A stretch of 16,942 nt of DNA, taken from Ignatzschineria sp. (lineage in GTDB: Bacteria > Pseudomonadota > Gammaproteobacteria > Cardiobacteriales > Wohlfahrtiimonadaceae). The position numbers and the translations under genes are program-made. Shown here piece after piece: positions 1 to 7,962 of this stretch. The DNA is taken from contig JASLEF010000194.1 of NCBI GenBank assembly GCA_030151245.1, forward strand, positions 1 to 16,942, written 5' to 3'. Position 1 is the first letter of the stretch. Each line of letters starts with the position of its first letter. The notes beneath the pieces are model-generated. The model saw only the letters and a list, made by a program, of their open reading frames with translations. It ran no database searches and was not told the origin of the DNA.

Positions 1-74
1 CACCAGCCTCTGGAATGAGTCAAAATTTAAGAGATGAAGCTTTATTAGAGATGGGAAATTGGTTAAAAATTTAA
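1..74 (+). CDS. C-terminal tail of an unidentified protein (partial)
   Basis: An open frame enters from the left edge in phase 3 and stops with TAA at 72-74. It encodes 23 residues, ending DEALLEMGNWLKI. The stretch is too short for me to recognise the family, and I see no hallmark motif. It lies only 19 bases upstream of ugd on the same strand, so it is probably the preceding member of the same polysaccharide operon. A ribosomal, tRNA or intergenic identity is unlikely, because the frame is uninterrupted up to a stop placed just where an operon neighbour would end. The product cannot be inferred from this fragment alone. Confidence 0.5.
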   Translation, partial: PASGMSQNLRDEALLEMGNWLKI

Positions 75-93
75 TTTAGGTCAGCAATATATT

Positions 94-1257
94 ATGCACA
101 TCACAATCGTCGGTACAGGATACGTAGGCTTATCAAATGCAATGCTCTTTTCTAAAGAGCATAACATTACAGCTTTAGATATTAACGAAAATAAAGTTAT
201 TCTACTAAACCAAAGAGTATCACCTATCCAAGACCAGTTTATCCAAGAGTATCTAGAAAAAGCGCCTCATTTTACAGCAACTACAAATAGTGAATCTGCC
301 CACAAAGATGCAGATCTCATTATTATTGCGACTCCTACAAATTATGATGAAAATAAGAACTTTTTTGACACAAGCTCTATTGAGTCCGTTCTTACTGAAT
401 TAAATCAACTAAAGAATTCTGCAACAATAGTGATTAAATCTACTATCCCTGTCGGATATACAGAATCAGTCAGAGAGAAATACCCAAATTTAACAATAAT
501 TTTTTCACCTGAGTTCTTACGTGAAGGTCAAGCACTTTACGATAACCTCTATCCTTCCCGCATTGTTATCGGAGACAAGAGCGAAGTTGGTAAAAATATT
601 GGTGAGCTATTTAAAAATGCATCACTGAAGAAAGATGTAGAAGTTCTTCTGCTCGATTCTACAGAAGCGGAAGCGGTAAAGCTTTTTTCCAACACTTATC
701 TTGCAATGCGAGTTGCTTACTTTAATGAGCTTGATAGCTATTGTGCTATCCGTAGATTAGATAGCAAAGATATTATCGAAGCAGTTGGATTAGATCCTCG
801 TATTGGCACACATTACAATAATCCCTCTTTTGGCTATGGTGGTTACTGTTTGCCTAAAGATACAAAGCAGTTACTGGCAAACTATCAAGATGTACCACAA
901 AATTTAATTGGTGCGATTATCCAATCTAATCGTACACGCAAAGATTTTATTGCCGAACAGGTATTAACTAAGAAGCCAAAAGTGGTTGGTATCTACCGTC
1001 TTGTAATGAAACAGGGCTCCGATAACTTCCGTCAATCTGCGATTCAAGGAATTATGAAACGGTTAAAGGCTCATGGTATAGAAGTCGTCATATATGAACC
1101 TGCAATGACAGAGGCTGAATTTTATAACTCACAAGTCATAACTGATATCAATCAATTTAAAGAAGTATCAGATGTTATACTTGTAAATCGTATGAATGAA
1201 GAACTACAAGATGTTCAAGACAAGATCTATACGCGTGATCTATTTGGGGTAAATTAG
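94..1257 (+). CDS. ugd: UDP-glucose 6-dehydrogenase
   Basis: A cytosolic enzyme that oxidises UDP-glucose to UDP-glucuronate with two NAD+, supplying a uronic-acid donor for capsule, O-antigen or LPS. At 387 aa it has the normal length of the E. coli enzyme. The N-terminal Rossmann domain opens with GTGYVG at residues 7-12. SPEFLREGQALYDNL is the central family signature, and NNPSFGYGGYCLPKDTKQL carries the catalytic cysteine at residue 252. The C-terminus YTRDLFG also matches the enterobacterial Ugd pattern as I remember it. The start is supported by the Rossmann strand beginning at residue 3. The Shine-Dalgarno site is weak (AGG about 13 bases upstream), and the gene follows the previous stop by 19 bases, so it is probably co-transcribed with it. 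No epimerase or decarboxylase that would use UDP-GlcA lies in the window. Confidence 0.95.
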   Translation: MHITIVGTGYVGLSNAMLFSKEHNITALDINENKVILLNQRVSPIQDQFIQEYLEKAPHFTATTNSESAHKDADLIIIATPTNYDENKNFFDTSSIESVLTELNQLKNSATIVIKSTIPVGYTESVREKYPNLTIIFSPEFLREGQALYDNLYPSRIVIGDKSEVGKNIGELFKNASLKKDVEVLLLDSTEAEAVKLFSNTYLAMRVAYFNELDSYCAIRRLDSKDIIEAVGLDPRIGTHYNNPSFGYGGYCLPKDTKQLLANYQDVPQNLIGAIIQSNRTRKDFIAEQVLTKKPKVVGIYRLVMKQGSDNFRQSAIQGIMKRLKAHGIEVVIYEPAMTEAEFYNSQVITDINQFKEVSDVILVNRMNEELQDVQDKIYTRDLFGVN

Positions 1258-1258
1258 C

Positions 1259-2212
1259 ATGCAAGATAAAACAATGAAAAAAAAGGTATCAATCATAATC
1301 CCATGCTACAACTCAGAAAGCCATATTAATGATTGTATACAAAGTGTTTTAAGACAAGATTATGAAAATATAGAAGTCATAGTAGTAGATGATGGATCTA
1401 GTGATAACTCTTTAAAGGTTTTGTCACAATATGAGAATGATATCACTATTATTACACAAAAAAATCAAGGGGCATGCGTAGCCAGAAACAGAGGTCTATC
1501 TCTTGCTACGGGAGAGTATATTAAATTTTTAGATTCTGATGACTACTTAGCTAACAATATAATCTCCTCACAAGCAGAACAAATGGATAATCTTAGTGAG
1601 GATGAAATAGTTTATGGAAACTACACATTGGTATATCCTGAAATTGAAAAATTACACAAAAATAAAAAAATCTCTAAAGAGTTTACTACTGAAGAGTTAA
1701 TTAATTCAGATATTCTAACAAGCACTCCACTTCATAGAAAAAAGCTATTAGAGAAGATCAATGGCTTTGACCCCAGATTTAAGCATGGTCAAGAATGGAA
1801 CTTACACGTCAGATTAGCAGCCGCCGGCGTAAAATTTATTTATTCTCCTGAAAATGTGTACTTTTATAGAATTCATGATGCTGAAGAGAGGATTAGTAAT
1901 AAAAAAAAGTTTGACCCAGATTATGAGTTTGAGAAGTGTATGATGACTCTTAAGAGTATTGAAACCTTTCATGACATAAGCCCGTCAATCCTCACAGGAA
2001 TGGCATCAAGAATTTGGGGTATTGGAAGAGCATGCCTCGCATCATCATCAAAAAATAAAGCAAACTACTATTTTTCTTATGCCTCCAAGTTATCTGATAC
2101 TCCCACAAAATATTGTGCATTAAGGTATCGCTTTTTATATTCTATCTTAGGTGCAAGTATAAGCGAAAAAATCATCTCAATAATAAGAAGAAAAAATATT
2201 TTTAGAGTTTAA
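1259..2212 (+). CDS. GT2-family glycosyltransferase (GT-A fold)
   Basis: A cytoplasmic, probably membrane-associated, inverting sugar transferase acting on a polyprenyl-linked oligosaccharide. The family is clear: SIIIPCYNSE at residues 11-20, VVDDGSSDNS at 42-51, ARNRGL at 75-80 and the metal/nucleotide-binding DSDD at 92-95. Donor and acceptor cannot be read from the sequence. The 317-aa length is usual for GT2 with a C-terminal extension. It starts one base after the ugd stop, with a GGGG tract 8 bases upstream serving as ribosome-binding site. A second in-frame ATG lies at 1274 (residue 6), followed immediately by an A8 tract at 1277-1284. The gene is much richer in A/T than ugd and marks the left edge of the AT-rich cassette. 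Confidence 0.88.
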   Translation: MQDKTMKKKVSIIIPCYNSESHINDCIQSVLRQDYENIEVIVVDDGSSDNSLKVLSQYENDITIITQKNQGACVARNRGLSLATGEYIKFLDSDDYLANNIISSQAEQMDNLSEDEIVYGNYTLVYPEIEKLHKNKKISKEFTTEELINSDILTSTPLHRKKLLEKINGFDPRFKHGQEWNLHVRLAAAGVKFIYSPENVYFYRIHDAEERISNKKKFDPDYEFEKCMMTLKSIETFHDISPSILTGMASRIWGIGRACLASSSKNKANYYFSYASKLSDTPTKYCALRYRFLYSILGASISEKIISIIRRKNIFRV

Positions 2213-2218
2213 TCTATT

Positions 2219-3358
2219 ATGATCATTAATAAAAAAATAATTCCTATAACCTATCTATATTTTCTTTTTTTTCTTTTAGGGTTTGGAAAATACATAATGT
2301 ACATCCCTATAGCTATTGTCTATCTGTTTTTAAATAAAAATTGGGCTATTAAAAAAAATTACGCTGTAATCCTATTACTTAACATTATTATGATAACTTT
2401 TTTGTTTCTTTTGGGATTTGAAAGAATGATACCAGATCCTCTAAGATTGTTGGCCGTTTTATCATTTGTATTTTTAGTTTCATCTTTCCTAATACAGAAC
2501 CAACCTCCTGAAATACAGACCAACTTACTAATTTTTTATATTTTAGGGATTGGACTAGAAGCATTAATAATTGCAGGCTATTCATATCTTTTCAACGAAG
2601 GCTTCTATGGACATGGAAAAATATATGACCCATTAATACAACAAGAGGTAAACTCTCCTGTAACTAGTAATAACTTGGCTATTTTAGCATCTTTCTTAGT
2701 TTTCTATATATTTAATAATAGAAAACTAATCATTAAGTCCAGCTCTATTATATTACTATTAATAGTAGTTGTTTTAGCAGCCTTTTTAAGTGGGAGAACT
2801 TTCTTTCTCCTCCTTTTTCTGGCTATTTTTTATAGCTTCATAAATCCTCTAACAACTCGCAAGACACTTTTTGCTCTCATATTGTTATTTGGATCATTAA
2901 TAACTATAAGCACTCTTGATAATATTGTGAATCTAGATTCTATATTACACCGATTTGAGTCAGGACTAGAAAGTAAGCGTTTTCTCCATTATAAACATGG
3001 TATAAATGAACTAATATCTCATCCTTTCGGGGGCTATACAATAGATAAATCAATAGAAAAAACTAAATGGTTTCACAATATTTTTCTAGATATGGGACGT
3101 TTAGGTGGATGGATCCCTATTATTTGTTATTCATTATTATTACTATATGTGCTAATAAAATCATATGATAAAGTTATAGTTACTAATACCAAATACAGTT
3201 TAGCAACACTAATGTTTTTGACTTCTTTCCTAATTCTACAGCAAGATACAAGTCTCGAAGGTAATTACCGAGCCTATATAGTCATGATATTATCCTCAAT
3301 TATACTAATATCCAATACTAGAACTATCCCACTATACAAAAAATTTAATCCAAAATGA
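2219..3358 (+). CDS. wzy: O-antigen/capsule polymerase, Wzy-like membrane protein
   Basis: A predicted polytopic inner-membrane protein of 379 aa, consisting almost entirely of Leu/Ile/Phe-rich segments from residue 8 to the C-terminus, with about ten helices and a periplasmic loop around residues 240-285. The hallmarks are weak, as is usual for Wzy: a helix beginning LSGRTFFLLLF near the middle, and HNIFLDMGRLGGWIP just before the last helices, which matches the Wzy/WaaL superfamily loop-plus-helix pattern. Wzy joins undecaprenyl-linked repeat units in the periplasm. The call rests on topology, on those motifs and on position among glycosyltransferases. The gene starts 6 bases after the preceding stop, and its own stop overlaps the next start (ATGA). 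Base composition is extreme (11 G/C in 2221-2280), with many ATA isoleucine codons, as is common in serotype-specific polymerases. Confidence 0.78.
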   Translation: MIINKKIIPITYLYFLFFLLGFGKYIMYIPIAIVYLFLNKNWAIKKNYAVILLLNIIMITFLFLLGFERMIPDPLRLLAVLSFVFLVSSFLIQNQPPEIQTNLLIFYILGIGLEALIIAGYSYLFNEGFYGHGKIYDPLIQQEVNSPVTSNNLAILASFLVFYIFNNRKLIIKSSSIILLLIVVVLAAFLSGRTFFLLLFLAIFYSFINPLTTRKTLFALILLFGSLITISTLDNIVNLDSILHRFESGLESKRFLHYKHGINELISHPFGGYTIDKSIEKTKWFHNIFLDMGRLGGWIPIICYSLLLLYVLIKSYDKVIVTNTKYSLATLMFLTSFLILQQDTSLEGNYRAYIVMILSSIILISNTRTIPLYKKFNPK

Positions 3359-4149
3359 AAATATCAACAATAATCCCTCTCTATAATGCTAAAGATACTA
3401 TAAAATCTACTATCGAGTCAGTTTTAAATCAAACATATACTGGTCCTATTGAAATTATCGTTGTCAATGATGGTTCGACTGATGGTTGTGAAAAAATTGT
3501 TGAAGATATGATAGAAACAAATAAAACCAATAAAATCATCAAACTTATAAATAAGAAAAATGGAGGCGTATCTAGCGCCCGAAATAGAGGTATAAAAGAA
3601 GCTACCGGAGAATGGATTGCTCTTCTCGACTCAGATGATATCTGGTTACCTGAAAAATTAGAAAAACAATTTAAAGAGATAGAAAAAAATCCCGATATTC
3701 AATTTATCGGTACAAATAGAAATAATGAAAGCTATCCTTTTTTTGGGAAGAAAAAACATCATTTATACACATTAAATGCTAAGGAAATAATTCTTAAGTG
3801 GTGGCCAAGCACCCCAACAGTAATGTTTAAAAGAAATATTTTCTTTGAAGTAGGCGGATATGATGAATCGTTAAAAGGAGCTGAAGATGGTGATTTCTGG
3901 CTAAGATGTGCTAACAAATACCAAATTTACGTTTTAAGTGAGTTTTTAGTAGAAACTGGGCATGGGAAAAGAAGTTTTGGACAATCTGGCCTATCAGCAA
4001 ATATGCCAAAAATGTATCAAGGAGAAATATTAGCTCTTAAAGGTACAAAAAAAAGAAAACAGATTAATTGGTTTGAATATGTTGTATTCTACCTTTGGCT
4101 CACCTTCAAATACTATAGAAGATTGCTAATAGTAAGGATGTCAAAATGA
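3355..4149 (+). CDS. GT2-family glycosyltransferase (GT-A fold)
   Basis: A second inverting GT2 transferase, 264 aa. Residues 5-11 read TIIPLYN, 36-44 read VVNDGSTDG, 75-79 ARNRG, and DSDD sits at 92-95. An acidic motif around residues 177-180 (EDGD, then FWLR) matches the catalytic-base region of bacterial polysaccharide GT2 enzymes. The sugar it transfers is unknown. It overlaps the wzy stop by four bases (ATGA) and its own stop overlaps the next start in the same way, so translation is probably coupled in both directions. There is no good Shine-Dalgarno site of its own. It shares fold and N-terminal motifs with the GT2 at 1259, but the C-terminal halves differ, so the two probably act at different steps. 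Confidence 0.88.
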   Translation: MKISTIIPLYNAKDTIKSTIESVLNQTYTGPIEIIVVNDGSTDGCEKIVEDMIETNKTNKIIKLINKKNGGVSSARNRGIKEATGEWIALLDSDDIWLPEKLEKQFKEIEKNPDIQFIGTNRNNESYPFFGKKKHHLYTLNAKEIILKWWPSTPTVMFKRNIFFEVGGYDESLKGAEDGDFWLRCANKYQIYVLSEFLVETGHGKRSFGQSGLSANMPKMYQGEILALKGTKKRKQINWFEYVVFYLWLTFKYYRRLLIVRMSK

Positions 4150-4718
4150 TTTTTAAAATATTTTGGGCTATAAGAGGCTTATTATATAAACCATTTCTAG
4201 GAAGTTTTGGTCTTCCTTCTTACTTAGGTAAACCTATTTTTATAAAGAACTATAAAAAAATATTTATAGGTAAAAAAGTTAGAATTTTTCCAGGAGCAAG
4301 AATCGAAGTAATTAATAAAGAATCATCTATAACATTTGAGGATAATATTTCAATAGGTCAAAACCTACACATTACATCTGGAACAAATTTAATAATTGGA
4401 AAAAATACAACTATAGCTGAAAATGTATTTATTACTAGTGTAGAACATGAATATCAAAGAATAGATGAACATATTATGGATCAGCCCAATATAATTAAAG
4501 ATACTATTATTAATGAAAATTGTTTTATTGGTTATGGCGCAGTTATACAAGCAGGAACAATTCTAGGAAAACAATGTATTGTGGGATCTAATGCTGTTGT
4601 AAAAGGGAGCTTTCCAGATTACTGCGTCATTGCGGGTATACCTGCTAAAATTATAAAAAGATATGATACAAAAAAACAAACTTGGAGAAAAACAGATTCA
4701 AAAGGCAATTTTTTATAA
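4146..4718 (+). CDS. Hexapeptide-repeat O-acetyltransferase (left-handed beta-helix)
   Basis: A cytosolic acetyl-CoA-dependent transferase of the CysE/LacA/NodL/WbbJ superfamily, 190 aa. From about residue 38 to 160 the chain follows the hexapeptide [LIV]-G-x4 pattern (IGKKVRI, ISIGQNLHI, LIIGKNTTI, CFIGYGAVI, CIVGSNAVV), closing with the typical C-terminal cap VIAGIPAKIIKRY. SVEHEY near residue 98 carries the histidine expected of the catalytic position. In this setting it probably adds an O-acetyl group to the repeat unit or to a nucleotide-linked sugar. Serine acetyltransferase is unlikely, because the N-terminal helical domain is missing. The start overlaps the previous stop (ATGA) and has a good AAGGA site seven bases upstream. 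It is the last gene of the tightly overlapping block. Confidence 0.87.
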   Translation: MIFKIFWAIRGLLYKPFLGSFGLPSYLGKPIFIKNYKKIFIGKKVRIFPGARIEVINKESSITFEDNISIGQNLHITSGTNLIIGKNTTIAENVFITSVEHEYQRIDEHIMDQPNIIKDTIINENCFIGYGAVIQAGTILGKQCIVGSNAVVKGSFPDYCVIAGIPAKIIKRYDTKKQTWRKTDSKGNFL

Positions 4719-4748
4719 CCCCCTTATACTCAACTTAAAAAATCATAA

Positions 4749-5576
4749 ATGTCGATACATAAAATTAATATTTCCATAGTGCTTTACCATAATCAAAAAG
4801 AGCAACTCATTAAAGCCATTGACAGTATTTTCAATACTGATCTAGATATAAAGCTCTATTTAATAGATAACTCTACTAATGATGCTCTAAAAATACTCGC
4901 TGAATATGATGAAAGAATAGTCTATATCTTCAATAATGCTAACCTAGGCTATGGGGCCGGCCATAATATTGCAATTCAAAAAAGCATACAAGATAGTATC
5001 CCTTATCATTTAGTGCTAAATCCAGATATCTATTTTGAATCAGATGTTCTTTCTAAATTATATGGTTACATGGAAAAGAACCAAGATGTAGGTAATATCA
5101 TTCCACAGGTAAAGTACCCTAACGGAGAGATTCAGCATTTATGTAAATTATTGCCTACGCCAATGGATCTTATCCTTAGACGCTTTATTCCACTAAAAAG
5201 CTGGAAAGAGAAGCGCAATGAACAATATGAACTCAAATGGATAGGCTATAACAAAATTATGAACATCCCTAGCTTAAGTGGATGTTTTATGTTTTTGCGA
5301 GTTGACGCTTTGAAAAAAGTAGGCCTTTTTGATGAAAATATTTTTATGTATCTAGAAGATACTGATCTTAATCGTCGCCTTCATAGAGAGTATAAAACCA
5401 TATTTTACCCCGAAGTAGAGATCTTTCACGAATATGGTAAAGAATCCTATAAGAATAAAAAACTCCTCAAATATCATATTCAATCAGCTATCTATTATTT
5501 TAATAAGTATGGTTGGATATTTGATAAAGAGAGAAAGAAAATCAACAAAGCAACAATTGAAAGCTTACAAAAATGA
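4749..5576 (+). CDS. GT2-family glycosyltransferase, rhamnosyltransferase-like
   Basis: A 275-aa GT-A enzyme of the WbbL/rhamnosyltransferase branch of GT2. Its opening is SIVLYHN (9-15) and LIDNS (38-42), rather than the VVDDGS of the other two GT2 enzymes. It has NLGYGAGHN, an NPD motif at 91-93 in place of a classic DXD, SGCFMFLR, and the acidic motif EDTDLNRR starting at residue 203. Members of this branch often transfer L-rhamnose from dTDP-rhamnose. The complete rmlBACD operon directly downstream, facing it, makes that donor plausible but not proven. The gene is separated from the acetyltransferase by 30 bases and has a poor ribosome-binding site. It is the final plus-strand gene of the left block and is slightly less AT-rich than those before it. 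Confidence 0.85.
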   Translation: MSIHKINISIVLYHNQKEQLIKAIDSIFNTDLDIKLYLIDNSTNDALKILAEYDERIVYIFNNANLGYGAGHNIAIQKSIQDSIPYHLVLNPDIYFESDVLSKLYGYMEKNQDVGNIIPQVKYPNGEIQHLCKLLPTPMDLILRRFIPLKSWKEKRNEQYELKWIGYNKIMNIPSLSGCFMFLRVDALKKVGLFDENIFMYLEDTDLNRRLHREYKTIFYPEVEIFHEYGKESYKNKKLLKYHIQSAIYYFNKYGWIFDKERKKINKATIESLQK

Positions 5577-5580
5577 ATTA

Positions 5581-5628
5581 TAAAAAAGAGCGGTATCAAT
5601 ACTAATTTTAAGGATTGATACCGCTCTT
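5581..5628 (-). terminator. Rho-independent terminator of the rml operon, between convergent operons
   Basis: A perfect 15-bp inverted repeat: AAGAGCGGTATCAAT at 5586-5600 and its complement at 5614-5628, with a 13-base loop. Read on the minus strand, the stem is followed by a run of six T (complement of 5582-5587, overlapping the stem foot), so it is a textbook intrinsic terminator about 50 bases beyond the rmlD stop. On the plus strand the stem is followed by CCTATATATAAA, with no T-run, so it should act less well for the GT2 gene that ends at 5576. Confidence 0.88.
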
Positions 5629-5678
5629 CCTATATATAAACAATTTATACAGTAAAACTTTTTGGATTATTTTAAGTC

Positions 5679-6542
5679 TTAAGCATCCAAACTTTTTATT
5701 ACATATTTAATATTATCTTCTAAACTAGTTGATGAAGAAGATAATTTTTTTATACTTTCTATACTCAAAACAGAATAAAGCGGTCTTCTTGCTGCCGTAG
5801 GATATTCTTTTGTTAATATCTCAGTAACTTTAGGTACAGGATATTTAGGATTCACTTGAGAAGCCACTTGAAATATTAACTTCGCAAAATCAGCCCAGGA
5901 ACAGATATCACTACCAGCAACATTTAATACTCCGCGCTCTTTTGGATGATTCTGTAAAAGATAAATTATTGCTTTAGCGATATCCCCAGCGTAGGTTGGC
6001 GTGCCGATTTGATCACTAACAACTCTAAGCTCAGGGTTACGCTCTCCAACTCTTAACATCGTTTTTAAGAAATTATTACCATACTCACTAAAGACCCATG
6101 AAGTCCGTATAATCAAGGTATTAATATGAGTGGCAAGCACTAAATTTTCCCCAGCTAATTTTGATTGGCCATAAACATTAATAGGGCAAGTAGGATCTGT
6201 TTCTGTATAGGGCTCTCTCTTTGTGCCATCGAAAACATAATCAGTAGAGATATGGATCAATCGACTATTATATTGCTTAGATAAAAGCGCAAGATGATAG
6301 ACACCTGTAGCATTTACGCTATAAGCGAGTTCTACTTCACTCTCTGCTTGATCCACTTTTGTATAAGCTGCCGCATTGATCACAGCATCGGGCTCGATCT
6401 CTGCAAACTTAAGCTTTACCTGTTCTGCATCTGTAATATCAAGTTCTTGGGAGCTAAATGCAAATAGCTCCCACTCTTTGGGAAAGACATCTTGTACGCA
6501 TCTTCCTAATTGCCCATTAGCACCTGTTAATAGTACCTTCAT
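5679..6542 (-). CDS. rmlD: dTDP-4-dehydrorhamnose reductase
   Basis: The last step of dTDP-L-rhamnose synthesis: NAD(P)H reduction of dTDP-4-dehydro-L-rhamnose in the cytosol. At 287 aa it is family length. It is an extended short-chain dehydrogenase with GANGQLG at residues 7-13 binding the cofactor, STDYVFDG at 99-106, and the catalytic YGQSK (Tyr124, Lys128). SWVFSEYGNNFLKTML and the DQIGTPTY substrate-binding segment are also typical of RmlD. Its start overlaps the rmlC stop (ATGA on the minus strand), so translation is coupled, and it is the terminal gene of the operon. The C-terminal 20 residues are serine-rich and AT-rich, near the boundary with the cassette, but the frame is intact. 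Confidence 0.96.
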   Translation of the reverse strand: MKVLLTGANGQLGRCVQDVFPKEWELFAFSSQELDITDAEQVKLKFAEIEPDAVINAAAYTKVDQAESEVELAYSVNATGVYHLALLSKQYNSRLIHISTDYVFDGTKREPYTETDPTCPINVYGQSKLAGENLVLATHINTLIIRTSWVFSEYGNNFLKTMLRVGERNPELRVVSDQIGTPTYAGDIAKAIIYLLQNHPKERGVLNVAGSDICSWADFAKLIFQVASQVNPKYPVPKVTEILTKEYPTAARRPLYSVLSIESIKKLSSSSTSLEDNIKYVIKSLDA

Positions 6543-7078
6543 GAAAATAGATCCTTTAGTAATTTCCCTTGTTGATCCTTCTCGGAAAGAAGAGGTTCAA
6601 CTTCTACTGGCCATTTAATTCCTAACTCAGGGTCATTCCACAATAGGCAGGCTTCACTACTAGGATCATAGTAATTCGTACATTTATATTCAAAATCAGC
6701 AGAATCACTCAAGACTAAAAAACCATGAGCAAATCCTTCCGGCACCCAAAATTGTTTCTTATTCTCTTCACTTAAAACAACTGAAGCATATTGCCCAAAT
6801 GTTGGTGAACCTTGGCGGATATCGATAGCAACATCAAAGACTTCTCCCCGCACAACTCGCACCAATTTCCCTTGTGGATTTTTCTGTTGGAAATGTAAGC
6901 CTCGTAAAACCCCTCTGGTAGAGCGTGAATGATTGTCCTGTACAAAATGTAAATCTAGACCTAATAATCTGTTATATCGCTCTTCAGAATACGTTTCTAA
7001 AAAGAATCCTCGTTCGTCACCAAATACTTTTGGCTCAATAATTTTCACTTCGGGAATATTAGTATCTATTACTTTCAT
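6539..7078 (-). CDS. rmlC: dTDP-4-dehydrorhamnose 3,5-epimerase
   Basis: This cytosolic cupin epimerises C3 and C5 of dTDP-4-keto-6-deoxyglucose, the third step of rhamnose donor synthesis. At 179 aa it is full length. Diagnostic segments in order are FGDERGFFLETY (19-30), QDNHSRS (47-53), LRGLHFQ with the catalytic-type histidine at residue 62, FDVAIDIRQGSPTFG (81-95), VPEGFAHGFLVLSD (112-125) with His118, and YKCTNYYDP (131-139). A clear AGGAAAAGAG ribosome-binding site precedes the start. It lies 8 bases after rmlA and overlaps rmlD by four bases, in the operon order B-A-C-D. No key residue appears to be missing. Confidence 0.96.
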   Translation of the reverse strand: MKVIDTNIPEVKIIEPKVFGDERGFFLETYSEERYNRLLGLDLHFVQDNHSRSTRGVLRGLHFQQKNPQGKLVRVVRGEVFDVAIDIRQGSPTFGQYASVVLSEENKKQFWVPEGFAHGFLVLSDSADFEYKCTNYYDPSSEACLLWNDPELGIKWPVEVEPLLSEKDQQGKLLKDLFS

Positions 7079-7086
7079 CTCTTTTC

Positions 7087-7962
7087 CTACTCTGCAATAA
7101 GACGCAAAAGATATTGACCATAACTATTTTTACTCATCGACTCGCCAATATCTTGCATTTGTGCTTTTGTGAGCCACCCATTATGGTAAGCAATCTCTTC
7201 TAAACAGGCGACCTTATAACCCTGATGTTTTTCAATAGTTTCTACAAACATGCCGGCTTCCAATAGGCTTTCATGGGTTCCAGTATCGAGCCAAGTAAAA
7301 CCCCTCCCCATTAGTTCAACATGTAGATCTCCACGCTCTAAGTAGGCTTGGTTTACAGAAGTAATCTCAAGCTCACCACGATCTGAAGGCTTCACTTTTT
7401 TTGCAATCTCGATCACATCATTATCATAGAAGTAGAGACCTGTAACGGCATAGTTAGACTTTGGTTTTAGAGGTTTCTCTTCCAGAGAGACTGCCTGCAT
7501 CTTGTCATTAAATTCTACAACCCCAAAACGCTCTGGATCTCTTACTTGATAACCAAATACAGTAGCACCACTTTTACGTGCTACTGCTTGTTTTAGAATA
7601 CCGGTAAAACCTTGCCCATAGAAGATGTTATCACCCAATACCAAACAGACATTACTATCGCCGATAAATTCTTCCCCAATAATAAAAGCTTGGGCTAAGC
7701 CATCGGGGCTTGGTTGAATCGCATATTCAATAGAGATACCAAATTGAGAACCATCATCTAAAAGACGTTGATAACCACTGATATCTTCCGGTGTACTAAT
7801 AATCAAAACTTCCCGAATGCCGGCAAGCATCAGTACCGAGAGCGGATAATAGATCATTGGCTTATCATAAATCGGTAAAAGCTGCTTTGATACCCCTTTA
7901 GTAATAGGGTAGAGGCGAGTGCCGGAACCGCCGGCAAGGATAATTCCTTTTGTATCTGCCAT
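7087..7962 (-). CDS. rmlA: Glucose-1-phosphate thymidylyltransferase
   Basis: Makes dTDP-glucose from dTTP and glucose-1-phosphate, the entry step to dTDP-rhamnose. At 291 aa it has standard length. The nucleotidyltransferase signature GGSGTRLYPIT (11-21) is followed by KQLLPIYDKPMIYYP (26-40), the family's hallmark. LVLGDNIFYGQG contains the metal-binding aspartate at 111, and EEKPLKPKSNYAVTGLYFYD and WLDTGTHESLL are further conserved blocks. The C-terminus from EEIAYHNGWL on corresponds to the allosteric tail of the short RmlA class. Its ATG overlaps the rmlB stop by one base (TAATG). The enzyme is usually feedback-inhibited by dTDP-rhamnose, which is family knowledge rather than something read here. 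Confidence 0.97.
   Translation of the reverse strand: MADTKGIILAGGSGTRLYPITKGVSKQLLPIYDKPMIYYPLSVLMLAGIREVLIISTPEDISGYQRLLDDGSQFGISIEYAIQPSPDGLAQAFIIGEEFIGDSNVCLVLGDNIFYGQGFTGILKQAVARKSGATVFGYQVRDPERFGVVEFNDKMQAVSLEEKPLKPKSNYAVTGLYFYDNDVIEIAKKVKPSDRGELEITSVNQAYLERGDLHVELMGRGFTWLDTGTHESLLEAGMFVETIEKHQGYKVACLEEIAYHNGWLTKAQMQDIGESMSKNSYGQYLLRLIAE

Noticed and set aside
6539..6542. Frameshift or fusion of rmlC and rmlD
   Set aside because: The overlap is a normal ATGA coupling; both proteins are complete with intact ends.
6376..6618. Plus-strand open frame across the rmlC/rmlD junction
   Set aside because: It is antisense to two clear rml genes, has no family resemblance and no ribosome-binding site.
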